DNA of 64,000 bases from Lachnospiraceae bacterium (GTDB taxonomy: Bacteria > Bacillota > Clostridia > Lachnospirales > Lachnospiraceae): contig FUZG01000004.1 in NCBI GenBank assembly GCA_900168235.1, positions 248,001-312,000 of the forward strand, given 5' to 3'. The translations under genes and the position numbers were made by a program. Of this stretch, positions 53,296-62,369 are shown one piece after another (position 1 is the first letter of the stretch; the number at the start of each line of letters is the position of its first letter). The notes under the pieces are model-generated. The model saw nothing but the letters and a program-made list of their open reading frames with translations. It was not told where the DNA came from and did not search any database.

Positions 53296-55263
53296 ATGAG
53301 TAGCAATATTTTAGCTCACAACTTAGCAGCCATAAACGCACAACGGCAAATTGGATTAAATAATAAGAAGCGAAATACTGCAATGGAGCGATTATCCTCA
53401 GGTTTTAAGATCAATCGTGCTGCAGATGACGCTTCCGGACTTGCGATTTCAGAAAAAATGCGCCGTCAGATCCGCGGTCTTACTCAGGGCGCCCACAACA
53501 TAGAGGAAGGCATTTCCTACTGCAAAATTGCAGATGGAGCATTAAATGAAATCCACGATATGCTGAACCGCATGGAAGAACTGGCTGTCAAATCAGCTAA
53601 TGGAACAAATTCCGAAAATGACAGAAAAGCTATTGATGAAGAAATACAGCAGATCAAGGCCGAAACAGAAAAAATACTCGGTACTACAAAATATAATGAA
53701 ATTTATATCTGGAAAGGCGGCAACCCAATATCAACAACCGTCCAAACCGGAACAAAAGAAGTACCAGCTGTTGAATTTCCGTTGAATATTCTAGATGAAT
53801 GTTGGACGGAACTTGATCCTACAAATGATAATGCAGCATCATATCCCAAAGACGGAATGATTAATATAGATATTGATAAAACAAACGGCATACGTTTCTA
53901 TTGGACAGGTTTCAACGGAAAAGCCTACTATTCGAACTGGAAAGAATGGCCGCCTGATGAAGAAGCACAAATAAATGATCCATCTGATCCAAATAAAATG
54001 ATCACAAGAACACATCCTGGCGCTATGAATGTTAAAATTTCTGACTTAATGGATTATACCTTATATCCTGAGGCAAAAGGTATTGACGCAAGGCTCGCCT
54101 ATATAACCAATGCCTACTCTACGCAAGATGATCTCCTATCAGCACTAGCTGATACTTACTGCGAAGCCGGTGCAGGCACTAGAGAATGGTTTCATACATA
54201 CAAAAGCGATGGTTCTCTTTTTGATTATTTATACAGAGAATATAATATTGTCTCTATCACTTTTCCAGCTATAATAAAATCGCAACGTGACCTTGATAAT
54301 ACTTCGGATACATCATTTGCAAGAGCTATACCATCAAATAGTACCAACCTTATAAAAAAACCTTCCGGTTCTGACGGCAATTACAGCGGAACATGGGAAT
54401 TTCAATTTGAATTTGATAATATCGGATTGGTTACAGCGTCTTTATCAGAAATCACCTACCGTTCTGACAATGAACATTACTTTCATGTCGCTCCAAACAA
54501 AGACGTTTCCGGAGTAGTTTATTCAATTTCAAAAATTCTCCAATCCAATACAGGTGAAATAAGCCTACATTTTAATCTCACTGCTGAAACACCGTTCAAA
54601 ATTGGGACTGATTCTCAGAGCTACACTACAGTAGGGAAACTTGAAATTACTATTGGTATTGGCGGTACTCTTGATTCAGCAATGTCAAAAATTCTGGAAA
54701 TATCAGGATGCGATATTTTCGCATCAAGTGATAAAAATAATAATAGTGACTCCGGAGCAGCAGGCAAAAACGTTGGAGAATCCGTTGTATTTTCTCCGAA
54801 TTATGATTATTCAATAATTATTCCCACCTATGATTCAGTTTTGCAGGAAGATCCTAATGGCTATAAAACCATACCAATACATACTGCTCCGGAATCAACA
54901 GAAAATGTTAGAGTCCTGATCACCTATCCGATTCTCAATCTGGAAACTCTCGGTCTGTCAGATACTAATGTACTGACTGCAGATAACGCATTACAGGCCC
55001 TGGATGACATACAATATGCTGCAGAAATGATCAGCGACTCACGTGTTCTCTTTGGTTCATACCAGAACAGACTGGAGCACGCATATAACGGCACAATGAA
55101 TACAGTTGAAAACACCACAGCATCCGAATCCAGAATACGAGACGCAGATATAGCAGAGCTTACGTATTGGTATTCATTGAATCAGATTTTGGTAAATGCA
55201 GGTGAAAGTATTCTCGCACAAGCTGTAAAAAATTCGGAAACAGTTCTAAACCTTATAAAATAA
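53296..55263 (+). CDS. Flagellin with large central domain
   Basis: A 655-residue flagellin. The N-terminal D0/D1 region is classical (AHNLAAINAQRQIGLNNKK, RLSSGFKINRAADDASGLAI, MRRQIRGLTQGAHNIEEGIS). The C-terminal D1/D0 is present but unusual: YNGTMNTVENTTASESRIRD is normal, yet the next helix reads DIAELTYWYSLNQILVNAGE where AxEMxxYxxxxILxQA is expected. The central 400 residues are unique, N/S/T/D-rich and likely form a large surface domain. A sigma-D-type promoter and AGAGGTG site drive it. It may be a secondary flagellin; usual flagellins of this group are shorter. No glycosylation or chaperone gene is adjacent. Confidence 0.93.
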   Translation: MSSNILAHNLAAINAQRQIGLNNKKRNTAMERLSSGFKINRAADDASGLAISEKMRRQIRGLTQGAHNIEEGISYCKIADGALNEIHDMLNRMEELAVKSANGTNSENDRKAIDEEIQQIKAETEKILGTTKYNEIYIWKGGNPISTTVQTGTKEVPAVEFPLNILDECWTELDPTNDNAASYPKDGMINIDIDKTNGIRFYWTGFNGKAYYSNWKEWPPDEEAQINDPSDPNKMITRTHPGAMNVKISDLMDYTLYPEAKGIDARLAYITNAYSTQDDLLSALADTYCEAGAGTREWFHTYKSDGSLFDYLYREYNIVSITFPAIIKSQRDLDNTSDTSFARAIPSNSTNLIKKPSGSDGNYSGTWEFQFEFDNIGLVTASLSEITYRSDNEHYFHVAPNKDVSGVVYSISKILQSNTGEISLHFNLTAETPFKIGTDSQSYTTVGKLEITIGIGGTLDSAMSKILEISGCDIFASSDKNNNSDSGAAGKNVGESVVFSPNYDYSIIIPTYDSVLQEDPNGYKTIPIHTAPESTENVRVLITYPILNLETLGLSDTNVLTADNALQALDDIQYAAEMISDSRVLFGSYQNRLEHAYNGTMNTVENTTASESRIRDADIAELTYWYSLNQILVNAGESILAQAVKNSETVLNLIK

Positions 55264-55353
55264 TGATTTACTTAATCATTTAGTTACTTCTTTTTGAAAC
55301 TTTATCTTTAAGCTGTTGTTCAGAGCCATCTTCATTCCGAGCGTTGTAAACAC

Positions 55354-55390
55354 GAAGCGGATAACGTTGATTTCCAACGTTATCCGCTTC
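55354..55390. terminator. 16-bp perfect hairpin between flagellin and gpsA
   Basis: GAAGCGGATAACGTTG and its exact complement around a 5-base loop, between two convergent genes. TGTCAAGTAAG follows on the plus strand, so the T-tail is poor; bidirectional termination is the likely role. Confidence 0.6.
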
Positions 55391-55409
55391 TGTCAAGTAA
55401 GTGTCTATT

Positions 55410-56399
55410 TTACTCCTGCTTACGGTCACGAAGCATGAGGTCACGGATTCCGTCCTTCGGATCCTTTCCTGCAAAAAGGACGTCGTTGATCTGCTGGATG
55501 ATAGGTATCTCAACGTTGTATTTATTAGCGAGCTGCATTGCTGCCTTTGCACAGAATACACCCTCTACGACCTGATGAACTTCCTTCATTGCTTCATCAG
55601 CACTCTTTCCCTGTCCGATGAGGATTCCGGCTCTTCTGTTTCTGGAGTGCATGGATGCGCATGTAACGATGAGATCACCGATACCTGTGAGACCTGAGAA
55701 AGTACGCTCTTTTCCGCCTGCTGCGATACCGAGACGTGTGATCTCTGCGATACCTCTTGTGATAAGCGCAGCCTTTGTGTTATCACCGTACTTCAGACCA
55801 TCAGCGATTCCTGCTGCAAGAGCGATGACATTTTTGCAGGCAGCGCTGATCTGCATACCAAACGGATCATCTGATGTATAAACACGGAAAACTTCGCTCA
55901 TAAATACATCTGCAACATAGTCAGCGTCATCAAGATTCTTACTTCCTGCAACGATAAGAGTCGGCATGCCTCTTCCAACTTCCTCTGCATGAGTCGGTCC
56001 GCAAAGTACGACTGTTCTGCACTGGGGTATCTCCTGCTCGATGATATCTGTAAGAGTCATAAGGGTATCCTCTTCAAGCCCCTTCGCAACACTCACGATG
56101 ATCTGACCCTCGCTCACATACGGAGCCATTGACTTTGCTGTGCTTCTGGTAAAGGATGAAGGCACTGCAAGTACCAGCAGGTCCTTACCTTCGCATGCCT
56201 CCTTGATATCAGTTGTATACTTTGTGCTGTCTGAAAGAACGCTTCCCGGAAGCTTCTCAGTCTGCTCATGCTTTTCCTTAAGGAGCGCGATTTCCTGTTC
56301 AATAGCTGACCACATGGTAACTTCATGTCCGTTATTTCCAAGAAGCCATGTAAGTGCTGTTCCCCAGCTTCCTGCTCCGATCATTCCGATTTTTTTCAT
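55410..56399 (-). CDS. gpsA: Glycerol-3-phosphate dehydrogenase [NAD(P)+]
   Basis: 329 residues from the ATG ten bases after TAGGAGG. The Rossmann motif KKIGMIGAGSWGTALTWLLG, LLVLAVPSSFTRS, VVLCGPTHAEEVGRGMPT, the catalytic lysine region SAACKNVIALAAGIADG, and GLTGIGDLIVTC/HSRNRRAG are all present. It makes sn-glycerol-3-phosphate from dihydroxyacetone phosphate for phospholipids, the substrate of the acyltransferase encoded just upstream (plsY), with which it is likely co-regulated. Confidence 0.96.
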   Translation of the reverse strand: MKKIGMIGAGSWGTALTWLLGNNGHEVTMWSAIEQEIALLKEKHEQTEKLPGSVLSDSTKYTTDIKEACEGKDLLVLAVPSSFTRSTAKSMAPYVSEGQIIVSVAKGLEEDTLMTLTDIIEQEIPQCRTVVLCGPTHAEEVGRGMPTLIVAGSKNLDDADYVADVFMSEVFRVYTSDDPFGMQISAACKNVIALAAGIADGLKYGDNTKAALITRGIAEITRLGIAAGGKERTFSGLTGIGDLIVTCASMHSRNRRAGILIGQGKSADEAMKEVHQVVEGVFCAKAAMQLANKYNVEIPIIQQINDVLFAGKDPKDGIRDLMLRDRKQE

Positions 56400-56427
56400 A
56401 TTATACAATCCTCCTACATACAAACAA

Positions 56428-56589
56428 GGCTGCGGAAATGTGCCGCAGCCCTTATTATTGATTATATCAAGACTCGCTCGCGAGTCTTGCGCGCCGGATT
56501 TGATTCAGCGATAGCTGAAATAATCCTATTCAAATCCGTGCGCATCCTCGCGGAGCATAACTCAGTTGGATTTTGAATCCAACTGAGTT
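56428..56589. repeat. Cluster of hairpins between plsY and gpsA
   Basis: Four separate palindromes: GGCTGCGG...CCGCAGCC (56428-56449), AAGACTCGC-TC-GCGAGTCTT (56469-56488), CGGATTTGA...TCAAATCCG with an inner TTCAGC-GATA-GCTGAA (56495-56538), and a 14-bp stem with 3-base loop (56559-56589) that includes the plsY stop codon. The last may end plsY transcription; the first precedes gpsA and has a T-rich tail on the minus strand. Confidence 0.6.
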
Positions 56590-57275
56590 AACTTTTTGAA
56601 GCGCTCTGCTTCTTCCTGGTTCTTTTCGTGGTTCAGATAAGTATGACGCTCTTTACCCTGAAGCAGACGCTGGATATTTGTCCTATGCTGCCAAAATGCA
56701 AGTGCACCAAGCAGGAACATAATTATGTACATCTCGATAAGATGCGCCTGATCCATGACAGCGAACTCTCTCCATCCGGTCTGTCCCATCACGATAAACT
56801 CGATAACGAGACCGACCCACACCATGAGTGATCCAAGGGATACATAGTGTGTTGTAAAAAAGATTCCGAAAAATGTGACAAATCCAAGGATGAACAGCAG
56901 CGGATCAAAAAATCCGATAACAAGTCCTGCTGTTGCCGCAATTCCCTTTCCGCCCTTAAAGTGCATAAAGAAAGGAAAATCATGTCCAAGGATCGCGCCC
57001 GCTGCCGCATAAACCTTTAACAGCGGAACGATCTCAGGATTTCTGCTTCCAAAAAGAAATACTGCGATCTGGATAGCAACGATAGTCTTTAACGCATCGC
57101 AAAGAAGTGTCACAACTCCCGCTTTCACGCCAAAAGTCCTGAGCATATTTGTTGTACCGGCATTACCGCTTCCAACTGTGCGGATATCCATTCCGCGAAG
57201 CTTACCGTACAGATAACCTGTCTGTACGAGTCCACAGCAATAACCGATGAGTATACAGATGAGTCTCTCCACCAT
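56562..57275 (-). CDS. plsY: Acyl-phosphate glycerol-3-phosphate acyltransferase
   Basis: A 237-residue integral membrane enzyme with five to seven hydrophobic helices. The PlsY signatures are RTVGSGNAGTTNMLRTFG, HDFPFFMHFKGGKGIAAT and FWQHRTNIQRLLQGKE. It acylates G3P with acyl-phosphate at the inner membrane face, the first step of phospholipid synthesis. It has a charged C-terminal extension of about 25 residues beyond the common end (EKNQEEAERFKKLTQ). The operon der-plsY-gpsA is the usual Firmicute order. Confidence 0.95.
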   Translation of the reverse strand: MVERLICILIGYCCGLVQTGYLYGKLRGMDIRTVGSGNAGTTNMLRTFGVKAGVVTLLCDALKTIVAIQIAVFLFGSRNPEIVPLLKVYAAAGAILGHDFPFFMHFKGGKGIAATAGLVIGFFDPLLFILGFVTFFGIFFTTHYVSLGSLMVWVGLVIEFIVMGQTGWREFAVMDQAHLIEMYIIMFLLGALAFWQHRTNIQRLLQGKERHTYLNHEKNQEEAERFKKLTQLDSKSN

Positions 57276-57330
57276 CTCTACAATTCAGCAGGTCACAACC
57301 TTATGACCCGCTTTTCCTCCTTTTTCCGAA

Positions 57331-58668
57331 TCAGGAAAGTCCTGAATCTTTTTCACTTCGTCCGCGGATAATGAAACGAAGCGGTGTACCTATAAAGCCA
57401 AATGCCTCACGGATCTTATTTTCGATATATCGTGTATATGAGAAGTGCATAAGCTCTACATCATTTACAAAGATAACGAATGTCGGCGGCTTGATACTTG
57501 CCTGTGTGATATAGAACAGACGAAGTCTCTTACCCTTATCTGAAGGTGGCTGCTGAAGCGCTACAGCCTCAGTCATGATCTCATTGAGCACACCTGTCTG
57601 GATTCTGAGGCTGTGGCTCTGGATCACGCGGTCGATCTCTTCAAAAAGCTTCGGCAGACGCTGTCCTGTTTCTGCAGAAATAAAGATCATATCTGCATAA
57701 GGCATGAACGAAAGCGTATCTGCGATCTTTCTCTTAAACTCATTCATGGTCTTATCATTCTTTTCGATAAGATCCCACTTATTAACCGCAATGATACAGC
57801 CCTTGCCTCTGTCGTGAGCGATACCTGCGATCTTTGCATCCTGCTCGGTAACACCCTCTTTTGCATCGATAACGATGACAACCACATCAGCTCTCTCAAC
57901 CGCACCGACAGTTCTGACGATCATGTAATGCTCAAGAGATTCCTTGATCTTGTTCTTTCTGCGGATTCCGGCTGTATCGATAAATACATATTCTTTACCG
58001 TCATGAACAACAGGCGTATCAACAGCATCTCTTGTGGTTCCTGCGATATCAGAAACGATAACTCTCTTTTTACCGAGAAGCTTATTGATGATAGAGGACT
58101 TACCTACGTTCGGCTTACCAACGATTGCGATCTTCGGTCTGTCATCCTCTTCTTCCCCTTCTTCACGATCCGGGAAGTACTTTACAACTTCATCGAGAAG
58201 ATCACCGATACCTGTCATCTGACCTGCAGAGATCGGCACGGGATCACCCATTCCGAGATTGTAGAACTCGTATACATCGAGCTGCATCTTCTGATAGTTG
58301 TCAACCTTATTTACAGCGAGGATAACAGGCTTTCCGGAACGACGGAGCATATCCGCAACCTTGTCATCAGCATCAGAAAGTCCCATCTGGATATCTGTGA
58401 TAAAAACGATGACATCTGCTGTATTGATAGCGATCTCAGCCTGCTCACGCATCTGTGAGAGGATGATATCCTTCGAATCCGGCTCGATACCGCCTGTATC
58501 GATAAGTGTAAAATTTCTGCCATTCCAATCTACATCAGCATAAATACGGTCTCTTGTAACACCCGGTTTATCCTGAACGATAGAAATACGTTCCCCCGCA
58601 AGGACGTTAAAGAGTGTTGATTTACCAACATTCGGTCGTCCTACAAGTGCAACGATCGGTCTACTCAT
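57331..58668 (-). CDS. der: Ribosome-assembly GTPase Der (EngA)
   Basis: 445 residues with the two tandem G domains that define Der: first GRPNVGKSTLFN, DTGGIEP and NKVD; second GKPNVGKSSIINKL, DTAGIRRK and NKWDL; a C-terminal KH-like domain (PPTFVIFVNDVELMHFSYTR) follows. It is essential for 50S subunit maturation. An acidic linker EEGEEEDDRP joins the domains. Normal length. It stands first in a run with plsY and gpsA. Confidence 0.97.
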   Translation of the reverse strand: MSRPIVALVGRPNVGKSTLFNVLAGERISIVQDKPGVTRDRIYADVDWNGRNFTLIDTGGIEPDSKDIILSQMREQAEIAINTADVIVFITDIQMGLSDADDKVADMLRRSGKPVILAVNKVDNYQKMQLDVYEFYNLGMGDPVPISAGQMTGIGDLLDEVVKYFPDREEGEEEDDRPKIAIVGKPNVGKSSIINKLLGKKRVIVSDIAGTTRDAVDTPVVHDGKEYVFIDTAGIRRKNKIKESLEHYMIVRTVGAVERADVVVIVIDAKEGVTEQDAKIAGIAHDRGKGCIIAVNKWDLIEKNDKTMNEFKRKIADTLSFMPYADMIFISAETGQRLPKLFEEIDRVIQSHSLRIQTGVLNEIMTEAVALQQPPSDKGKRLRLFYITQASIKPPTFVIFVNDVELMHFSYTRYIENKIREAFGFIGTPLRFIIRGRSEKDSGLS

Positions 58669-58734
58669 ATTTTCCTAACCTTAATTCCTTTCCTGCCCAA
58701 TCTGTACAAACGTAAAAATAAAGATACGCGGTCC

Positions 58735-60090
58735 TTATTTATCACGTGCGTCCCGCATGGGCTCTCCGCCCTGTACCACAGCGCGGATAAAATCATTTCC
58801 ATCCGATTTTATAATATCAACTGGTACTTGTAAAGCACGCGAAATATCCTCAAGTGTCATGTCGTCCAGCAGAACTTCCGTATTTGCCCTCAAAATATTC
58901 TGAGGAAGATACAGCACTTCGCCAAGAGGCTTGCCCTTTAACTGCGCCACTATGTCCTGTCCTGTGATGAGTCCGCTGACTGTGATCCTCGGTCCGAAGA
59001 AATCATTTCGGATAGGATAATTGTGGACTGTGATACCAGGAAAAAGTTCATGCAGTTTATCAATCATCTGCATTTTTTCCCTGTTCATAAGGACTCCGCC
59101 CGCCATTGAGATCTCACGCCTGAGATTCGGATCAGGCTTTAATTCCGCAAGTCCTTCCTCAAATTCATCCACGAATGAACGGATCATTCCCACACCGTTT
59201 TCATACTGGATATATCCATCGTAGCTGTCAGCAGACGGAATCGGCTGCTCTGCAAGGATATAAAATTCATCTCCTGCATGGATAAAATGTGTATGATGCT
59301 CAGCGTAGATCTTTTCCTGCCAGCTGTGAATAAGCTTCAGCGTTTCGATAGCATCTTCCTTTGTAAAAGGTTCCAGCGGATAAAGCCCGTCACGGTATTT
59401 ACTAAGTCCGACAGGAACTACGGAAACACTCTCAAGATACGGAATGTACTTTGTCAGATCCCTTATGGAGCGATCAAGTTCCTCGCCGTCGTTTATTCCC
59501 TTACAGAGCACGATCTGACCATTCATACGGATTCCCGCCTCAGCCAGCCGGTCTACCTTTTTCAGAGCTTCACCTGCAAAGCGGTTATGAAGCATCTTGC
59601 ACCGAAGTTCAGGATTTGTCGTCTGAAAAGAAACATTGATCGGATCCAGATGATAATGGATGATACGCTCTATGTCATGATCGGACATATTCGTCAAAGT
59701 GACATAGTTACCCTGCAGGAACGACAGTCTGGAATCGTCATCTTTAAAATAAAGAGTTTCTCTCATTCCCTTCGGCATCTGGTCGATAAAGCAGAAAATG
59801 CAGTTATTATGGCATGATCTGTAATCGTCCATGAGACCGTTTTCAAATTCGATACCAAGATCCTCGTCCTCATCCTTGTCGATCTCAAGCTCCCATTCCT
59901 CGCCGTCAGGCTTTCTCACGAGAACCACTATATATGTATCTTCTATTAAAAACTGATAATCGAAAATATCCTCGATAGGCTTTTCATTTATGGAAATAAG
60001 CTCATCGCCGGGTTCGATCTCCATTTCTTCCGCAATGCTTCCGGGAAGAACACTTTTTACTATATGTCTGTTTTTCTTTTCTTCACCCAT
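58735..60090 (-). CDS. DUF512/PDZ protein with radical SAM-like cysteines
   Basis: A 451-residue protein of the conserved DUF512 group. An N-terminal PDZ-like part (SVLPGSIAEEMEIEPGDELI) is followed by CHNNCIFCFIDQMPKGM, where C-x3-C-x2-C matches a radical SAM cluster motif, then a barrel region (FQGN... PINVSFQTTNPELRCKML, GQIVLCKGINDGEEL) and the DUF512 C-terminal part (VHNYPIRNDFFGPRITVSGL, ITGQDIV). Function is unknown; it is commonly next to der in Firmicutes, as here, suggesting a link with ribosome or tRNA maturation by association. Confidence 0.9.
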   Translation of the reverse strand: MGEEKKNRHIVKSVLPGSIAEEMEIEPGDELISINEKPIEDIFDYQFLIEDTYIVVLVRKPDGEEWELEIDKDEDEDLGIEFENGLMDDYRSCHNNCIFCFIDQMPKGMRETLYFKDDDSRLSFLQGNYVTLTNMSDHDIERIIHYHLDPINVSFQTTNPELRCKMLHNRFAGEALKKVDRLAEAGIRMNGQIVLCKGINDGEELDRSIRDLTKYIPYLESVSVVPVGLSKYRDGLYPLEPFTKEDAIETLKLIHSWQEKIYAEHHTHFIHAGDEFYILAEQPIPSADSYDGYIQYENGVGMIRSFVDEFEEGLAELKPDPNLRREISMAGGVLMNREKMQMIDKLHELFPGITVHNYPIRNDFFGPRITVSGLITGQDIVAQLKGKPLGEVLYLPQNILRANTEVLLDDMTLEDISRALQVPVDIIKSDGNDFIRAVVQGGEPMRDARDK

Positions 60091-60235
60091 GTATTTTTAA
60101 ATCCTCCGGACAATTAGGCAACAATTCAACTGTCAGCCTGACTATCATCCTAGTTGTATCGCATGTTTAACAAAAATAAACCTCACCATTATATAGGCTT
60201 GCCTATCAACTGTCAAAATGTTACGATATCAATGT

Positions 60236-60264
60236 TTGTCAATCGGACGAAAACCATCTATACT
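60236..60264 (+). promoter_or_regulatory. Promoter of prs
   Basis: TTGTCA (60236-60241), 17-base spacer, TATACT (60259-60264); start near 60271, about 54 bases before the ATG. Confidence 0.65.
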
Positions 60265-60284
60265 TATCTCGAATGTCGTCCGAT
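60242..60284 (+). promoter_or_regulatory. Dyad ATCGGACGA / TCGTCCGAT over the prs promoter
   Basis: Exact 9-bp inverted repeat: the left arm lies in the promoter spacer directly after the -35, the right arm just after the expected transcription start. It fits an operator, or a 5'-UTR hairpin if transcription starts earlier. Confidence 0.5.
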
Positions 60285-60324
60285 AATTTCCTTCATCATA
60301 TTTAATGGAAGAATGTGAGGCTTT

Positions 60325-61512
60325 ATGATCAACAAGTATCTTGAGAACACTATGCCGGCAGCCCCCCTTAAAATCATCGTTCTGCCCAGCATCAGTGGAT
60401 TCGGCAACAAAGTCAATGATTATCTCGTAGAGTTCCGCAGAGCTGTGAACCAGCCCTACCACGACAGCCCGGCTTTCGAAGGCTATCGTATGGATAACTA
60501 CATGATAAACTTCGATGTTCCCCGTTTTGGTTCCGGCGAGGGAAAAGCTGTCCTTAACGAAACTATCCGCGGTAAGGACGTTTACATCATGACTGATGTG
60601 CTCAACTACTCACTTACTTACAAGATGCACGGTTATCAGAACCACTACTCACCTGATGATCACTATCAGGATCTGAAGCGTGTCATCGCGTCCATCGCAG
60701 GAAAAGCTCATCGTATCACTGTTATCATGCCTTTCATGTACGAGAGCCGTCAGCACAAGAGAAGCGGTCGTGAATCTCTTGACTGTGCTCTGATGCTTGA
60801 AGAGCTTGCAAACATGGGCATTTCCCGTCTCATCACTTTTGATGCTCACGATCCGTCCATCGCAAATGCAGCACCGCTCTGCGGATTTGATAATTTCACA
60901 CCTTTCTATCAGTTCATGCAGGCTCTGCTCCACAATGTAGGCGATATGCAGATCGACCGTGATCATATGCTCATCATCAGCCCGGACGAAGGTGCTCTTC
61001 ACCGTGCTGTATACTTTGCAAACGTTATGGGCGTTGACACAGGTATGTTCTACAAGAGAAGAGACTACACTAAGGTTGTTGACGGAAAGAACCCTATCGT
61101 TGCTCACGAGTTCCTCGGTGACAATGTAGAGGGCAAGGACGTTATCGTTGTTGACGATATGATCTCCTCCGGCGGAAGTATGATCGATACAGCCCGCCAG
61201 CTCAAGAAGATGAAAGCTAAGCGCGTATTCGTATGCTGTACTTTCGGTATCTTTACTGACGGCGTAGAGTCTTTCGACGAAGCATATAAGAACGGTATCA
61301 TCGATAAGGTTGTTACAACAAACCTTTCCTACCGTCGTCCTGAGCTTCTCGAGCGTCCTTGGTATCTGGAAGCTGATATGACTAAGTTCATGGCATCCAT
61401 CATCGATTTCTCAAATCACGATGTGACCATGGGACATGTTATCACTCCTACCGAGAAGATCCGCAAGATCCTCAATAACTACAACAACACCGACGGTGTT
61501 CTGAAGGACTAA
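60325..61512 (+). CDS. prs: Ribose-phosphate pyrophosphokinase (long form)
   Basis: A 395-residue PRPP synthetase, which makes PRPP from ribose-5-phosphate and ATP for nucleotides, histidine and tryptophan. The PRPP-binding loop is VIVVDDMISSGGSM; the catalytic flap region has PFMYESRQHKRSGRESLDCA, and DAHDPSIANAA equals the divalent-metal/substrate segment. It is about 80 residues longer than the E. coli type, with extra sequence at the N terminus (before FEGYRMDNYM) and near the end, as in a Clostridia subgroup. ATG follows GTGAGG. It has its own promoter with a dyad and a strong terminator. Confidence 0.94.
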   Translation: MINKYLENTMPAAPLKIIVLPSISGFGNKVNDYLVEFRRAVNQPYHDSPAFEGYRMDNYMINFDVPRFGSGEGKAVLNETIRGKDVYIMTDVLNYSLTYKMHGYQNHYSPDDHYQDLKRVIASIAGKAHRITVIMPFMYESRQHKRSGRESLDCALMLEELANMGISRLITFDAHDPSIANAAPLCGFDNFTPFYQFMQALLHNVGDMQIDRDHMLIISPDEGALHRAVYFANVMGVDTGMFYKRRDYTKVVDGKNPIVAHEFLGDNVEGKDVIVVDDMISSGGSMIDTARQLKKMKAKRVFVCCTFGIFTDGVESFDEAYKNGIIDKVVTTNLSYRRPELLERPWYLEADMTKFMASIIDFSNHDVTMGHVITPTEKIRKILNNYNNTDGVLKD

Positions 61513-61545
61513 AACATAAGCCTTTTGGTATAAAATACGTTTTTA

Positions 61546-61587
61546 ACAGAGATGAAACACGCTGAATGTTTCATCTCTGTTTTTTTA
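61546..61587 (+). terminator. Terminator of prs
   Basis: Perfect 14-bp stem ACAGAGATGAAACA / TGTTTCATCTCTGT, 7-base loop, then eight T. The T-run touches the yraN stop codon from the other side. Confidence 0.93.
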
Positions 61588-62010
61588 TCGCCTCGGTACA
61601 TATGAAAAAGCGTTTCTTATCCAGCGGATATCGTCTGCTTTTCCATTGCGCTCCGTCACAGCTATCACATCAAACCTGTATGCCATATCTTCTGTAAGTC
61701 CGTTCTGCGCCATAAAATGATCCGCTACGCGGCTTATGGTCCGCTGTTTTGCCTTATTCACAGCCTGTTCGGGGCGTCCGTACTCTTCCGATTTTCTGTA
61801 TTTTACTTCGCAAAATACTATCGTATCAGACGGCGGTATGCTGAAATCCCTGCTCTCGCCTGCGGGATCCACTGTAATGATATCTATCTCACCTGACTTC
61901 ACCCTGAAATTCCGTGAAATAATGCGGCATCCCTGTTTTTCCAGAAACGCCGCAGCTTCATTTTCACCTTGTGTTCCAACTTTTCTGTTATTCTGTACTT
62001 CTTTTGCCAG
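61585..62010 (-). CDS. yraN: UPF0102 (YraN) nuclease-like protein, probable CTG start
   Basis: The family start region VGTQGENEAAAFLEKQGCRI lies upstream of the first GTG (61902), and in this stretch there is no ATG, GTG or TTG. A CTG at 62010-62008 sits seven bases after GGAGG, giving 141 residues, near the usual 120-130. The nuclease-like core is visible: GEIDIITVD, IVFCEVKYRKS and FDVIAVT, with the E-x-K of the Holliday-junction-resolvase fold. Function is unknown in most bacteria. It follows flhX by 16 bases. Confidence 0.88.
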   Translation of the reverse strand: MAKEVQNNRKVGTQGENEAAAFLEKQGCRIISRNFRVKSGEIDIITVDPAGESRDFSIPPSDTIVFCEVKYRKSEEYGRPEQAVNKAKQRTISRVADHFMAQNGLTEDMAYRFDVIAVTERNGKADDIRWIRNAFSYVPRR

Positions 62011-62026
62011 AGCCTTTCCTCCTGTC

Positions 62027-62359
62027 TTACCTTCGATTTGTGCTCTTTCCGTGCTCTCTATTGTAAATATCCATCTTCTGCTTCAGTTTATCCATACGAT
62101 CAACAAAAACCAGCACTTCAGCAACTACTTCATAAAGTTCCGGCGGGATCGCATCACCGATATCCAGGGATGACAGCGTATTTGCAAGTTTGCTGTCCTC
62201 ATGCACCGGTACGTCGTTTTCCTTCGCCTTCTCGATGATACGCTCAGCAACAACGCCCCTTCCGGATGCTACGACAGTAGGTGCTACGGTAGCCGGATCA
62301 TATGCCAGCGCTACGGCTGTTTTCTGTTTATACTTTTTATCTTTATCCTGATCCGCCAT
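62027..62359 (-). CDS. FlhB C-terminal-like protein (FlhX/EscU type)
   Basis: A 110-residue protein equal to the cytoplasmic C-terminal domain of FlhB. The autocleavage loop NPTH of FlhB has become DPATVAPT here (AVALAYDPATVAPTVVASGRG), followed by AERIIEKAKENDVPVHEDSKLA and IPPELYEVVAEVLVFVDRMD. Such stand-alone proteins (FlhX, YlqH) are found next to fliK-like and yraN genes in Clostridia, as here, and can replace part of FlhB in flagellar export switching. Confidence 0.9.
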   Translation of the reverse strand: MADQDKDKKYKQKTAVALAYDPATVAPTVVASGRGVVAERIIEKAKENDVPVHEDSKLANTLSSLDIGDAIPPELYEVVAEVLVFVDRMDKLKQKMDIYNREHGKSTNRR

Positions 62360-62369
62360 AGTCTCACCC

